Source: Methylobacterium sp. NEAU K | GTDB taxonomy: Bacteria; Pseudomonadota; Alphaproteobacteria; Rhizobiales; Beijerinckiaceae | Direction of reading: 5' to 3' | NCBI RefSeq assembly: GCF_030700285.1 | Contig: NZ_JAUYZJ010000013.1 | Span: 1-64,000 of the forward strand | DNA: 64,000 nt | In this document: positions 54,739 through 63,329 of the stretch, one piece after another | Position numbering within the stretch: position 1 is the first letter of the stretch | How the letters are laid out: each line of letters starts with the position of its first letter | Notes under the pieces: model-generated | Told to the model about the DNA's origin: nothing | What the model saw: the letters and a program-made list of their open reading frames with translations, nothing else | Database searches by the model: none | Program-made: the position numbers and the translations under genes

Positions 54739-55503
54739 ATGGCGTCGCTCCAGACCGCGCACCCGCCCTTGGTCCAGGCGCCCCCGCTCGCCGCGATCCC
54801 GGGCGCCACGCCGGCCCTCGCCGTCGAGGACCTGCACGCCGCCTACGGCCAGAGTGAGGTCCTGCACGGGCTCACCTTCACGGTGGCGCCCGGCGAGATC
54901 GTCGCCGTGATGGGCCGCAACGGCATGGGCAAGACCACGCTGATGAAGACCCTGATGGGCCTCGTCCCGGTGAAGGCCGGGTCGATCCGGGTCGAGGGCG
55001 AGGATGTTGCCACGCTGAAGAGCCACGCCCGGGTCGCCAAGGGCCTCGCCTACGTGCCGCAGGGCCGGATGATTTTTTCCACCATGACCGTCCAGGAGAA
55101 CATCGAGACCGGCCTGACGGTGACGGGCACCCGCAAGGTTCCGCAGGACCTCTACGACATGTTCCCGGTCCTGCTGGAGATGAAGGGCCGGCGGGGCGGC
55201 AATCTCTCCGGCGGCCAGCAGCAGCAGCTCGCCATCGCCCGGGCGCTCGCCAGCCGCCCGAAGGTGCTGCTGCTGGACGAGCCCACGGAAGGTATCCAGC
55301 CCTCGATCATCCGCGAGATGGGGCGAACCCTGAAGAAGATCCGGGACGCGCGCGGCTTGTCGATCGTGGTCTCGGAGCAGGTCCTGAGCTTCGCCCTCGA
55401 CGTCGCCGACCGGGTGATCGTCCTGGAGAACGGCGCCATCGTCCACGAGGCGCTGCGGGACGGCATCGACGAGGCGCAGGTCGCCCGCTTCCTGTCGGTC
55501 TGA
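54739..55503 (+). CDS. urtE: Urea/amide ABC transporter ATP-binding protein UrtE
   Basis: A 254-residue ABC ATPase: Walker A GRNGMGKTTLMK, signature LSGGQQQQLAIARALA, Walker B LLLLDEPTEGIQPS and SEQVLSFALDVAD. The N-terminal 25 residues are Pro/Ala-rich before the usual LHAAYGQSEVLHGLTF start, slightly longer than typical UrtE. It completes the five-gene importer; the hydrolase gene follows after 10 bases. Confidence 0.93.
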   Translation: MASLQTAHPPLVQAPPLAAIPGATPALAVEDLHAAYGQSEVLHGLTFTVAPGEIVAVMGRNGMGKTTLMKTLMGLVPVKAGSIRVEGEDVATLKSHARVAKGLAYVPQGRMIFSTMTVQENIETGLTVTGTRKVPQDLYDMFPVLLEMKGRRGGNLSGGQQQQLAIARALASRPKVLLLDEPTEGIQPSIIREMGRTLKKIRDARGLSIVVSEQVLSFALDVADRVIVLENGAIVHEALRDGIDEAQVARFLSV

Positions 55504-55513
55504 GGAACCCGGA

Positions 55514-56533
55514 ATGGCCGATTACGAGATCTTCGAACTCGGCGACTTCGTCCTGCAGTGCGGCAAGACACTGCGCGCGGCCAAGCTCGCCTACAAGACC
55601 TTCGGGACACTCAGCCCCGCCAAGGACAACGCCATCGTCTACCCGACCTGGTATTCGGGCCAGCACACCGAAAACGAATGGCTGATCGGCCCCGGCAAGG
55701 CGCTGGATCCGGACAAATACTTCATCATCATCCCGAACATGTTCGGCAACGGGCTCTCGTCCTCACCGAGCAACACGCCCGCCCCCTGGAACGGGCCGCG
55801 CTTTCCCAACGTCACCGCCTACGACAACGTCCAGGCCCAGCACCGCCTCGTCACCGAGCATTTCGGCATCGAGAAGCTCGTGCTCGTCACCGGCTGGTCG
55901 ATGGGCGCGCTCCAGACCTACCACTGGGCGGCGATGTATCCCGACATGGTGCCGCGGATCCTGCCGTTTCAGGGCTCCGCCAAGTGCTCCCGGCACAACT
56001 ACGTCTTCCTGGAAGGCGCCAAGGCCGCGCTCCAGGCCGACGCCGCCTGGGAAGAGGGCTGGTACACGCGCCCGCCGAACCGGGGCCTGCGCGCCTTCGG
56101 CCGGGTCTATGCCGGCTGGGGCCTGTCGCAGACCTTCTACCGGCTCGAGGCCGACATAACCCACATGGGCTACGCCTCGCTGGAGGACTTCCTGATCGGG
56201 TTCTGGGAAGGGCTGTTCTACGAGCGGGACGCCAACAACCTGCTCGCCATGCTCTGGACCTGGCAGCACGGCGACATCAGCGCCAACGAAACCTTCAAGG
56301 GCGACTTCAAGGCCGCGCTCGGCGCGATCCGCGCGAAGGCGATCCTGATGCCCGCCTCCACCGATCTGTACTTCCCGCCCGAGGACAACGCCCTCGAGGC
56401 GGCCGCCATGCCGGACGCGGAACTGCGCGTGATCGACACGTGGTGGGGCCATTTCGCGGGCGGGCCTGGCACCAGCCCGGACGACATCAAGGTCCTCGAC
56501 GACGCGCTGAAAGAGCTGCTCGCGAGCGGGTGA
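55514..56533 (+). CDS. MetX-like alpha/beta hydrolase in the amide cluster
   Basis: A 339-residue alpha/beta-hydrolase-fold protein related to homoserine acyltransferase. The nucleophile elbow is GWSMGALQ with S129; the acid is in PASTDLYFPPE (~280) and the histidine in WWGHFAGGPG near the end. It has the long lid segment of MetX proteins. Positioned 10 bases after urtE and upstream of fmdA, it is part of this operon. Its role is unclear: an ester or amide hydrolase acting on imported compounds is plausible, homoserine acylation less so since no methionine genes are near. Confidence 0.75.
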   Translation: MADYEIFELGDFVLQCGKTLRAAKLAYKTFGTLSPAKDNAIVYPTWYSGQHTENEWLIGPGKALDPDKYFIIIPNMFGNGLSSSPSNTPAPWNGPRFPNVTAYDNVQAQHRLVTEHFGIEKLVLVTGWSMGALQTYHWAAMYPDMVPRILPFQGSAKCSRHNYVFLEGAKAALQADAAWEEGWYTRPPNRGLRAFGRVYAGWGLSQTFYRLEADITHMGYASLEDFLIGFWEGLFYERDANNLLAMLWTWQHGDISANETFKGDFKAALGAIRAKAILMPASTDLYFPPEDNALEAAAMPDAELRVIDTWWGHFAGGPGTSPDDIKVLDDALKELLASG

Positions 56534-56595
56534 GGTTCGCGCAACGGCGCGCGGATGGGGTCCGCCCCAAGGTTCTAGGGAGCTGGAGACAGAAC

Positions 56596-57825
56596 ATGCC
56601 CGAGACGCTGATCAAGGTCGATCTGACGCAATCGGCCTACGACAACGACATGGTGCACAACCGCTGGCACCCGGACATCCCGATGGTCGCCTATGTGAAG
56701 CCGGGCGCGGACTTCATCGTCGAGACCTACGACTGGACCGGCGGCTTCATCAAGAACAACGATTCCGCCGACGACGTGCGCGACATCGACCTGTCGATCG
56801 TGCACTTCCTGTCCGGCCCGATCGGCGTCGAGGGTGCCGAGCCCGGCGACCTGCTGGTGGTCGACCTCCTCGACATCGGCGCTAAGCCGGAAAGCCAGTG
56901 GGGCTTCAACGGCTTCTTCTCCAAGAAGAACGGCGGCGGCTTCCTCGACGAGCACTTCCCCCAGGCCCAGAAGTCGATCTGGGACTTCGAGGGCATGTTC
57001 ACCAAGTCCCGCCACGTGCCGGGCGTGCGCTTCCCCGGCCTGATCCATCCCGGCCTGATCGGCTGCCTGCCCGATCCGAAGATGCTGGAGACCTGGAACA
57101 CCCGCGAGAAGGCGCTCTACGATACCAACCCGGAGCGCGTGCCGGCGCTCGCCACCCTCCCCTTCGGGCCGACTGCCCATATGGGCCGGCTCACCGGCGA
57201 GGCGAAGGACAAGGCCGCCGCCACCGGCGCCCGCACGGTCCCGCCCCGGGAACACGGCGGCAATTGCGACATCAAGGACCTGTCGCGCGGCTCGAAGATC
57301 TACTTCCCGGTCTATGTGCCCGGCGCCGGGCTCTCGATGGGCGATTTGCATTTCAGCCAGGGCGACGGCGAGATCACCTTCTGCGGCGCCATCGAGATGG
57401 CCGGCTGGGTCCACCTCAAGGTCGAGCTGATCAAGGACGGAATGGCCAAGTACGGGATCAAGAACCCGATCTTCAAGCCGTCGCCGATCACGCCGAAATT
57501 CGATGACCACCTGATCTTCGAGGGCATTTCCGTCGACGAGCATGGCGGCCAGCACTACCTCGATGTACACATCGCCTACCGCCAGGCCTGCCTGAACGCG
57601 ATCGAGTATCTCAAGAAGTTCGGCTATTCGGGCGCACAGGCCTACTCGATCCTCGGCACGGCGCCGGTCCAGGGGCACATCTCGGGCGTCGTCGACATCC
57701 CGAACGCCTGCGCGACGCTCTGGATTCCGACCAAGATCTTCGAGTTCGACATCAATCCCGGCGCCGACGGACCGACCAAGTTCCTCGACGGCTCGATCCA
57801 GATGCCGCTCTCGCCGGATCTTTGA
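56596..57825 (+). CDS. fmdA: Acetamidase/formamidase FmdA
   Basis: A 409-residue amide hydrolase that converts formamide or acetamide to the acid and ammonia. It matches FmdA throughout: MPETLIKVDLTQSAYDN, HNRWHPDIP, WGFNGFFSKKNGGGFLDEHFP, HMGRLTGEAK and the segment EHGGNCDIKDLSRGSKIYFPVYVPGAGLSMGDLHFSQGDGEI. The length equals Methylophilus formamidase. The start gives MPETLIKVDL at 56596. fmdB follows after 2 bases. It is a probable cytosolic enzyme acting on substrates brought in by urtABCDE. Confidence 0.93.
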   Translation: MPETLIKVDLTQSAYDNDMVHNRWHPDIPMVAYVKPGADFIVETYDWTGGFIKNNDSADDVRDIDLSIVHFLSGPIGVEGAEPGDLLVVDLLDIGAKPESQWGFNGFFSKKNGGGFLDEHFPQAQKSIWDFEGMFTKSRHVPGVRFPGLIHPGLIGCLPDPKMLETWNTREKALYDTNPERVPALATLPFGPTAHMGRLTGEAKDKAAATGARTVPPREHGGNCDIKDLSRGSKIYFPVYVPGAGLSMGDLHFSQGDGEITFCGAIEMAGWVHLKVELIKDGMAKYGIKNPIFKPSPITPKFDDHLIFEGISVDEHGGQHYLDVHIAYRQACLNAIEYLKKFGYSGAQAYSILGTAPVQGHISGVVDIPNACATLWIPTKIFEFDINPGADGPTKFLDGSIQMPLSPDL

Positions 57826-57827
57826 GC

Positions 57828-58145
57828 ATGCCGGTCTACGATTACGCCTGCGAGGCCTGCGGGCCGTTCACCGTCATGCGGCCCATGGTGGAGTTCAAGG
57901 ATCCGCACGACTGCCCGGATTGCGGCGAGACCTGCCAGCGGGCCTTCCTGACCGCACCGCGGATATCCGGGATGGATGCGGGGCTGAAGGCCGCCCACGC
58001 CACCAACGAGCGCAGCCGCCACGCGCCGCGGCGCTCGGGAAGCCACGGGGCGGGCTGTGGCTGCTGCACGCCGAAGAAGACGGCCGCGACCCCCGCCGCC
58101 GCCAAGAGCTTCCCGAGCGCGCGGCCCTGGATGATCAGCCACTGA
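57828..58145 (+). CDS. fmdB: FmdB family zinc-ribbon protein
   Basis: A 105-residue small protein of the FmdB family, originally described as a putative regulator of formamidase expression. It has MPVYDYACEACGPF, then CPDCGETCQRAF, forming a two-Cys-pair zinc ribbon, and a basic Gly/His-rich C-terminus (RHAPRRSGSHGAGCGCC). Start ATG at 57828 was chosen; a TTG two codons upstream is possible. REP-like repeats follow before amiE. Confidence 0.88.
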   Translation: MPVYDYACEACGPFTVMRPMVEFKDPHDCPDCGETCQRAFLTAPRISGMDAGLKAAHATNERSRHAPRRSGSHGAGCGCCTPKKTAATPAAAKSFPSARPWMISH

Positions 58146-58159
58146 CCTAAACGCGAAGT

Positions 58160-58322
58160 GCCCTCCCCCTCCGCGGGGGAGGGTGGCCCTCGCGTCAGCG
58201 AGGGTCGGAAGAGGGGAGCCCCGTATGCCGGATGAGTCGCGCCATGCGCGACATCCTGCAGCGTCGCGCTGCCCCTCTCCCGCCCCGCATCCGCGGGGCA
58301 TTCTCCCCCGCAGAGGGGGAAG
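58160..58322. repeat. Inverted pair of REP-like palindromic elements (copy 3, fmdB-amiE gap)
   Basis: Element 58160-58219 reads CCCTCCGCGGGGGAGGGTGG through GTCGGAAGAGGGGAG; element 58271-58322 has the opposite orientation (CCCTCTCCCG ... CTCCCCCGCAGAGGGGG). They face each other in the 222-base gap before amiE. Same family as at 25820 and 51599. Confidence 0.65.
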
Positions 58323-58367
58323 GTAACGGCGCCTCTCGGCGCAACAATCCTCGGAGGAATCCACGCC

Positions 58368-59423
58368 ATGATGCACGGAGACATCTCGTCCAGCCAGGAC
58401 AGCGTCGGCGTCGCCGTCGTCAACTACAAGATGCCGCGCCTCCATACACGCGCGGAAGTTTTGGAAAACGCCAAGGCGATCGGCAAGATGATCGTCGGTA
58501 TGAAGTCGGGCCTGCCGGGTCTCGACTTGGTGATCTTCCCCGAATATTCCACCCACGGCATCATGTACGACGCCGCTGAGATGTACGAGACCGCCTCGAC
58601 CGTGCCGGGCGCGGAGACCGAGGTGTTCGCCGCCGCCTGCCGGGAGGCCAAGGTCTGGGGCGTGTTCTCGCTCACCGGCGAGCGCCACGAGGAACACCCG
58701 AACAAGGCGCCCTACAACACCCTGATCCTGATGAACGACCAGGGTGAGATCGTGCAGAAATACCGCAAGATCATGCCCTGGACGCCGATCGAGGGCTGGT
58801 ACCCGGGCGATCGCACCTACGTGTCGGACGGGCCGAAGGGGCTGAAGATCAGCCTGATCATCTGCGACGACGGCAATTATCCCGAGATCTGGCGCGACTG
58901 CGCCATGCGCGGGGCCGAGCTGATCATCCGCTGTCAGGGCTACATGTACCCGGCGAAAGAACAGCAGATCGTCATCTCGAAGGCGATGGCCTTCGCCAAC
59001 AACACCTACGTGGCCGTGTCGAACGCCGCCGGATTCGACGGCGTCTACACGTATTTCGGCCATTCCGCGATCATCGGCTTCGACGGCCGCACGCTCGGCG
59101 AGTGCGGGGAGGAGGAGATGGGCATCCAGTACGCGGCCCTGTCGAAGTTCCTGATCCGGGACTTCCGCGCCCACGGCCAGTCCGAGAACCACCTCTTCAA
59201 GCTGCTGCACCGCGGCTATACTGGGATGATCAACTCGAAGGAGAACCGGCACGGGATGTCGGAATGCCCATACGAGTTCTACCGGCGCTGGATCGAGGAC
59301 CCCGACGGCACCCGCGACGCCGTTCGTGCCATCACCCGCCAGAGCGTCGGCACCGAAGAATGCCCGATCGAGGGCATCCCGTTCGTCGGCAAGGGTCAGG
59401 GCGCCCCCGATCCGGTCAGCTGA
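58368..59423 (+). CDS. amiE: Aliphatic amidase AmiE
   Basis: A 351-residue nitrilase-superfamily amidase (acylamide amidohydrolase) hydrolysing short aliphatic amides such as acetamide. It matches Pseudomonas AmiE almost throughout, and the catalytic residues keep the same numbering: E59 in VIFPEYS, K134 in KYRKIMPW and C166 in [13 protein letters not shown]. Start MMHGDISSS at 58368, with GGAGG 11 bases upstream. It is the last gene of the amide cluster and follows REP-like repeats that may separate its expression from fmdB. Compared with formamidase AmiF, the sequence fits AmiE better. Confidence 0.93.
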   Translation: MMHGDISSSQDSVGVAVVNYKMPRLHTRAEVLENAKAIGKMIVGMKSGLPGLDLVIFPEYSTHGIMYDAAEMYETASTVPGAETEVFAAACREAKVWGVFSLTGERHEEHPNKAPYNTLILMNDQGEIVQKYRKIMPWTPIEGWYPGDRTYVSDGPKGLKISLIICDDGNYPEIWRDCAMRGAELIIRCQGYMYPAKEQQIVISKAMAFANNTYVAVSNAAGFDGVYTYFGHSAIIGFDGRTLGECGEEEMGIQYAALSKFLIRDFRAHGQSENHLFKLLHRGYTGMINSKENRHGMSECPYEFYRRWIEDPDGTRDAVRAITRQSVGTEECPIEGIPFVGKGQGAPDPVS

Positions 59424-59988
59424 CACGCTCGCCGTCCCCGGACGGTCCTCGCTGTGTGGGACTCAGCGCGCTCTGATGTCGGGGCCGTGCTCGATGGCAA
59501 CGCGATCGGGCACGGTTCCCGGCTGTCGCATACTTGGGCCGAGCGGGGCCCACCGCGATGATCGCCTATCCGATGAGTTGCCTTGTCACGGCGTCGATAT
59601 ATCAGTGCAATTTTATAGATTAAATCAGAATTTTAGCAAAACTTACATCAAATTTTTTATCAATACTGATTTACGAATTTATTCAAATCTTAATCGCATT
59701 TTTAAGCGATATTGTTGATCGATTTTAAAGAATTCGATTTCAGAGCCTCACCCGGACGCTCGACTCAAGCACAAATTCGACAGCTATCAAGTATGTTAAT
59801 ATGTCGCCTTGACCTTAGCAGCAATCGTGGCGAATGCAGGTTTTTATTACTCATTGATCTAGGTCAAATACAATTTAAATTTAAAAGTATAATCACTATT
59901 CACCCCCGGCCTGAGCGACGATTGCATGCAGATGCGTGCTTCTCAATCGCATCTGCAGGGGGCCATACATTGAAAGCAGGAGGAAACG
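59424..59988. other. AT-rich intergenic island
   Basis: From about 59590 to 59920 the sequence drops to very low GC with long A/T runs, in sharp contrast with the GC-rich neighbours. Frames at 59326-59718 and 59712-60203 resemble no known family. It holds an FNR/FixK-like box at 59854-59867 and the Shine-Dalgarno AGGAGGA for the following gene. No inverted repeat typical of a transposon was recognised. Confidence 0.6.
59854..59867 (+). promoter_or_regulatory. FNR/FixK-like box
   Basis: TTGAT-CTAG-GTCAA matches the FNR/FixK consensus TTGAT-N4-ATCAA with one mismatch. It lies 122 bases upstream of the ATG of the Spy/CpxP-like gene. Confidence 0.5.
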
Positions 59989-60498
59989 ATGAAAAAACTC
60001 CTTCTCATTGGATTCTCGTCGTTATTGAGCGTCTCATCAAGCGGCCTGCACGCACAGGGCGTTTTAGCCACTCATGTACAAGAACGTGCAAAAGAAATAC
60101 TGAATGCGGTGGATTGGAAAGCACTCACCGACGCCCGCATCGATCTCGTCAAGACCGCCTTACAATTGACGCCAGACCAGGCAAAATATTGGCCTGCGGT
60201 TGAAAATGCTATCAGGGCCCGGAGCCAGGCTCGGCATGCACGCCTCGAAATTTTGGCGACCCCTCGGACGGAACGCCGAGATCCGATCGAATTCCTGCGC
60301 GACCGCGCTGATAATTTATCTCAGCGGGCGACCAATCTCAAGAACCTGGCCGACGCTTGGCAGCCGCTTTATCAGACTCTCGATCCGACCCAGAAGCTGA
60401 GGATGCGCATACTGACCATTTATGCGCTGCGAGAGATGAGAGACGGCATAGAAAGTCGCCGCCTGCAGAATGAAGATGACGATGACGATGAGTCTTGA
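59989..60498 (+). CDS. LTxxQ (Spy/CpxP-like) periplasmic protein
   Basis: A 169-residue exported protein with a signal peptide (MKKLLLIGFSSLLSVSSSG, cleavage after HAQ). It has the LTxxQ motif of the Spy/CpxP family, LTPDQAKYWPAV at residues 60-71, in a helical body (VKTALQLTPDQ, NLSQRATNLKNLADAWQPLYQTLDPTQK), and ends in an acidic run (NEDDDDDES). Spy and CpxP are chaperones or stress sensors of the envelope. The gene is AT-rich and has the strong Shine-Dalgarno GGAGGAAA. An FNR-like box lies 122 bases upstream. Homology to Spy is by motif only. Confidence 0.7.
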   Translation: MKKLLLIGFSSLLSVSSSGLHAQGVLATHVQERAKEILNAVDWKALTDARIDLVKTALQLTPDQAKYWPAVENAIRARSQARHARLEILATPRTERRDPIEFLRDRADNLSQRATNLKNLADAWQPLYQTLDPTQKLRMRILTIYALREMRDGIESRRLQNEDDDDDES

Positions 60499-60839
60499 TC
60501 GGCTATCTGTCGAGTGATCCTCATCGGACGATTCGAACGCATAATAAGAATGCGGATTTGACATTCTTGAACGATCGGGTCCGCCCTTCATTCAAATCCA
60601 TATGGCAGGGCGGACCATTTCGACAGGTCAGAGCAAGACCGTGGTCACGTGAGATCGAGGATGGCTCTGTCCGGCATCGAAAATCGACCGCCCGTCCCGC
60701 GGGATCAGGGGCGCTTTCAGCCCGACGTTCTCGCCCGCCCGAGGATAACCCGAAGCTTGGCAACCTCTCGCGCCCAGTTCCGGGTGGCATTGTGAACAGT
60801 CGGGATCGACGTCTTGAAATCCGACCAGGAGGCGGTGTG
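60499..60839. other. Gene-free stretch upstream of the Gly-rich gene
   Basis: Holds no recognised gene. A Shine-Dalgarno CAGGAGG precedes the next start. The sequence at 60533-60600 is moderately AT-rich. No convincing operator or terminator was found. Confidence 0.4.
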
Positions 60840-61223
60840 ATGAAACGACTTGCTTTTGCATTCGCGGCTATCGTCGCGCTGGTGATGACTGTCGGCACCG
60901 CGGACGCGCGGGCGTTCCGCGGTGGCGGCGGTTTTCGGGGCGGCGGCTTCCACGGGGGCGGCTTCCACGGCGCCAGGGTGGCGGGCGTGCGGGGCGGATA
61001 CCGTGGCGGGTACAGGGGCGGCTATCGCGGCGGATACCGCGCCTATGGCGGATACCGCGGTGGATACGGGCGCTACGCTTACCGGGCCAGGCCGTACGGT
61101 TACGGCGCGGCGGCCGTCGGAGCCGGTGCCGCCGCGGCCTATGGTGCCCGGCGTTATGGCGGTTGCGGTCCGTACCGCTACTACGACGCTTATTCCGGCG
61201 TCTGCCGGCCCTACGGTTATTGA
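60840..61223 (+). CDS. Gly/Arg/Tyr-rich secreted protein
   Basis: A 127-residue low-complexity protein with a signal peptide (MKRLAFAFAAIVALVMTVGTADA). The mature chain is made of repeated GGF/GGG and RGGYRGGY units, then GYGAAAVGAGAAAAYGARRYGGCGPY, ending YDAYSGVCRPYGY. Two cysteines occur near the C-terminus. Comparable short Gly-rich exported proteins are frequent in Rhizobiales but have no assigned function. A stem-loop follows at 61268-61307. Confidence 0.65.
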   Translation: MKRLAFAFAAIVALVMTVGTADARAFRGGGGFRGGGFHGGGFHGARVAGVRGGYRGGYRGGYRGGYRAYGGYRGGYGRYAYRARPYGYGAAAVGAGAAAAYGARRYGGCGPYRYYDAYSGVCRPYGY

Positions 61224-61267
61224 GGCGTCGCCTGCCCGCAGATCGAACCGAACCGTGCCACGTCCGG

Positions 61268-61307
61268 GCATGCCACGCACACGGATGAGTCCGCGTGCGT
61301 GACATGC
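61268..61307. repeat. Long stem-loop downstream of the Gly-rich gene
   Basis: Arms 61268-61284 and 61291-61307 pair at 15 of 17 positions around a 6-base loop; they read GCATGCCACGCACACGG and CCGCGTGCGTGACATGC. It lies 44 bases past the stop codon. There is no T-run, so it is either a Rho-type or attenuating hairpin or a repeat. Confidence 0.4.
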
Positions 61308-61436
61308 ATCCTCAGCGCGATCGGCACCTCCACCCGGGTCGGCGCGTGAGGGTGAGCACCAGCGTGCCCAGTTCTCGGTGAGGCGCGGAGCGTTCAGGCG
61401 AGATCACACAATCCCGGTCTGAGACGGGTATGATCC

Positions 61437-62078
61437 ATGCCTTCAGAAAGCCGGCCGGACCGTCATCTCACCCTGACGGAACGCGCCGGCGGCACGATCA
61501 GGATCAACATGGACACGTCACCCCTCGGCCCCACGGCCTTCCGGACGCCCGCCGTGCTGCTCTCGGGCCCGGTGGACTACGACATGTATCGGGATTTCCG
61601 CCGCCAGTTTGGCGCAGCGGGCGACCGGGAGATCGTCGTGATCGAGTTGTCGACCCTCGGCGGCGACCCGGAGGTCGCCCGGATGATGGGCGAGGACATC
61701 CGCTATCACAGCGCGATGAATCCGGACCGGCGGTTCGTCTTCCTCGGCAAGGCGGCGATCTACTCGGCCGGCACCACCTTCATGAGCTTCTTCGCCCGGC
61801 CGAACCGCTACCTCACCCGCGGCACCCGGCTGATGATCCACGAGCGCAAGATGGACAAGCAGCTCCACGTCCAGGGGCCGCTCACCACCTGCCTCGCCTC
61901 CGTGCAGGCGACCCTCCACGAGATCGAATGCTCCATCGTGATCCAGAACGAGGGCTTTTCGAACCTCGTCCGGGGCTCGGACGTGAGCCTCGACGAGGTC
62001 CTGCAGAAAGCGCCCGCCAACTGGTACCTCGAGGCCGAGGAAGCCCGGTCGCGGGGCCTGATCGAGGCGGTGATCTGA
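61437..62078 (+). CDS. ClpP-like serine peptidase
   Basis: A 213-residue member of the ClpP/crotonase-like fold. The oxyanion segment is STLGGDPEVARMM (residues 72-84), the likely nucleophile is S110 in AAIYSAGTTFMSF and the histidine H135 in LMIHERKM; a third acidic residue probably lies in the C-terminal half. The ClpP family forms the proteolytic ring that works with ClpA/ClpX. No ATPase partner gene is near. Start ATG at 61437 is the first in frame; MDTSPLG at codon 25 is an alternative. Substrate and partner unknown. Confidence 0.65.
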   Translation: MPSESRPDRHLTLTERAGGTIRINMDTSPLGPTAFRTPAVLLSGPVDYDMYRDFRRQFGAAGDREIVVIELSTLGGDPEVARMMGEDIRYHSAMNPDRRFVFLGKAAIYSAGTTFMSFFARPNRYLTRGTRLMIHERKMDKQLHVQGPLTTCLASVQATLHEIECSIVIQNEGFSNLVRGSDVSLDEVLQKAPANWYLEAEEARSRGLIEAVI

Positions 62079-62081
62079 CGC

Positions 62082-62930
62082 TCAGGCGGCCGGGTAATCG
62101 GCCCCGAGGCTCGTCTCGCGCCAAGCCTCGATCTCCGTGAGACGCTGCTTCAGCCGGCCCGTGACCGCCTCGAAGCCCCAGGCGCCGAGCACGAGGTGGC
62201 GTGGCGGGCTCTCGCTCTCGGTCACCCGGATCATCGCCTCGGCGGCCCGCACCGGGTCTCCGGCCTGGGTGCCGCTCTTCTCCGCGGTGGCCTTGAGGCG
62301 CGCGCCCGCCGTCTCGGCATAATCCGGGATGGTGCTCCGCGTCTGAACCAGGGAGCGCCTGGCCCAGTCGGTGCGGAACGGCCCCGGCTCGATGCAGGTC
62401 ACCCGGATGCCGAGCGGCCCGACCTCTGCAGAGAGCGCGTCGGAGAAGCCCTCCACCGCGTGCTTGGTGGCGGCGTAGTAGCCGGAGCCCGGAAAGCCGA
62501 CGAAGCCCGCCACCGAGGTGACGTTGAGGACGTGGCCGGCGCGCTGTCTGCGCATGAGCGGCAGCACGGCCCGGGTCAGGGCGAACAGTCCGAACGCGTT
62601 GGCGTCGAACTGCGCGCGGATCTTGTCCTCCTCGCCTTCCTCGATCGAGGATTGGTAGCCGTAGCCCGCATTGTTTACGAGCACGTCGATCCGGCCGAAT
62701 TTCGCATTGGTCTCGTCCACAGCCTGGGCGATCTGGCCGGCCTCGGTGACATCGAGGGACAGGGCCAGGACCCGATCCTCGGCGCCCCGCGCCAGATCGA
62801 CGACCTTGGCCCGGTCGCGGGCCGTGACCACCGCGCGCCAGCCCCGTGCTATGACGAGCTTGGCGAGGTCCCGGCCGAAGCCGGTGGAGCAGCCGGTGAT
62901 GAACCAGACCGGATTCGTGTTCTGCGTCAT
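62082..62930 (-). CDS. Short-chain dehydrogenase/reductase
   Basis: A 282-residue SDR oxidoreductase. The cofactor-binding motif is TGCSTGFGRDLA near residue 12, with NNAGYGY, then the catalytic Tyr-x3-Lys in YYAATKHAVEGFS and a serine in VTSVAGFVGFPG. The acidic residue after the second strand (TARDRAKV) suggests NADP preference is possible but not assured. The two neighbouring genes are the ClpP-like gene (convergent, 3 bases) and unknown upstream sequence. Substrate unknown. Confidence 0.85.
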   Translation of the reverse strand: MTQNTNPVWFITGCSTGFGRDLAKLVIARGWRAVVTARDRAKVVDLARGAEDRVLALSLDVTEAGQIAQAVDETNAKFGRIDVLVNNAGYGYQSSIEEGEEDKIRAQFDANAFGLFALTRAVLPLMRRQRAGHVLNVTSVAGFVGFPGSGYYAATKHAVEGFSDALSAEVGPLGIRVTCIEPGPFRTDWARRSLVQTRSTIPDYAETAGARLKATAEKSGTQAGDPVRAAEAMIRVTESESPPRHLVLGAWGFEAVTGRLKQRLTEIEAWRETSLGADYPAA

Positions 62931-62957
62931 GGTGCGTTCCGTTTCCTTGCGCCCTGG

Positions 62958-63190
62958 TCAGGGCGTCGCCGCCGGTTCCGTCAGCCGGTCGACCGAGAGA
63001 AGGTAGGCGATCAGCGCCGTTCGATCCGCGCGGCGCATGCCGGAGCCGGCATCCGCCCACACGACGTGCCCCCTGCCGGTAACGCGGGCCGTCCGCGCCG
63101 TATCCGAGGCCTCGCTCGGGGCGACCTTCGCCCGCGGCTCGCGGTCGGCCAGCGCGCGCAGTCTGTCGGCGGCAGCGGCCGACGTTCAGG
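62958..63190 (-). pseudogene. Possible C-terminal gene remnant
   Basis: On the minus strand a frame without a start codon reads DRLRALADREP...HVVWADAGSGMRRADRTALIAYLLSVDRLTEPAATP before a stop at 62958. The segment has protein-like composition and helix-strand alternation and is bounded upstream by an in-frame TGA. It is short and was not matched to a family. It may be chance coding in GC-rich DNA. Confidence 0.2.
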
Positions 63191-63329
63191 ACGACGCCGG
63201 CCCGACCTCGCGGCTTGCGGGGTCAAACGCATCGATGCGGCGCAATTTTTCTCACAGGTCCTCTAAGACTTTTTCAGCAGCACGCCTATCCTGTTCTGAG
63301 GTACTGTCGTGTGATAGACATGCTTTTAC

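Noticed and set aside
59326..60203. Frames in the AT-rich island
   Set aside because: No family match, no good ribosome-binding site, and the longer one overlaps the LTxxQ gene in another frame.
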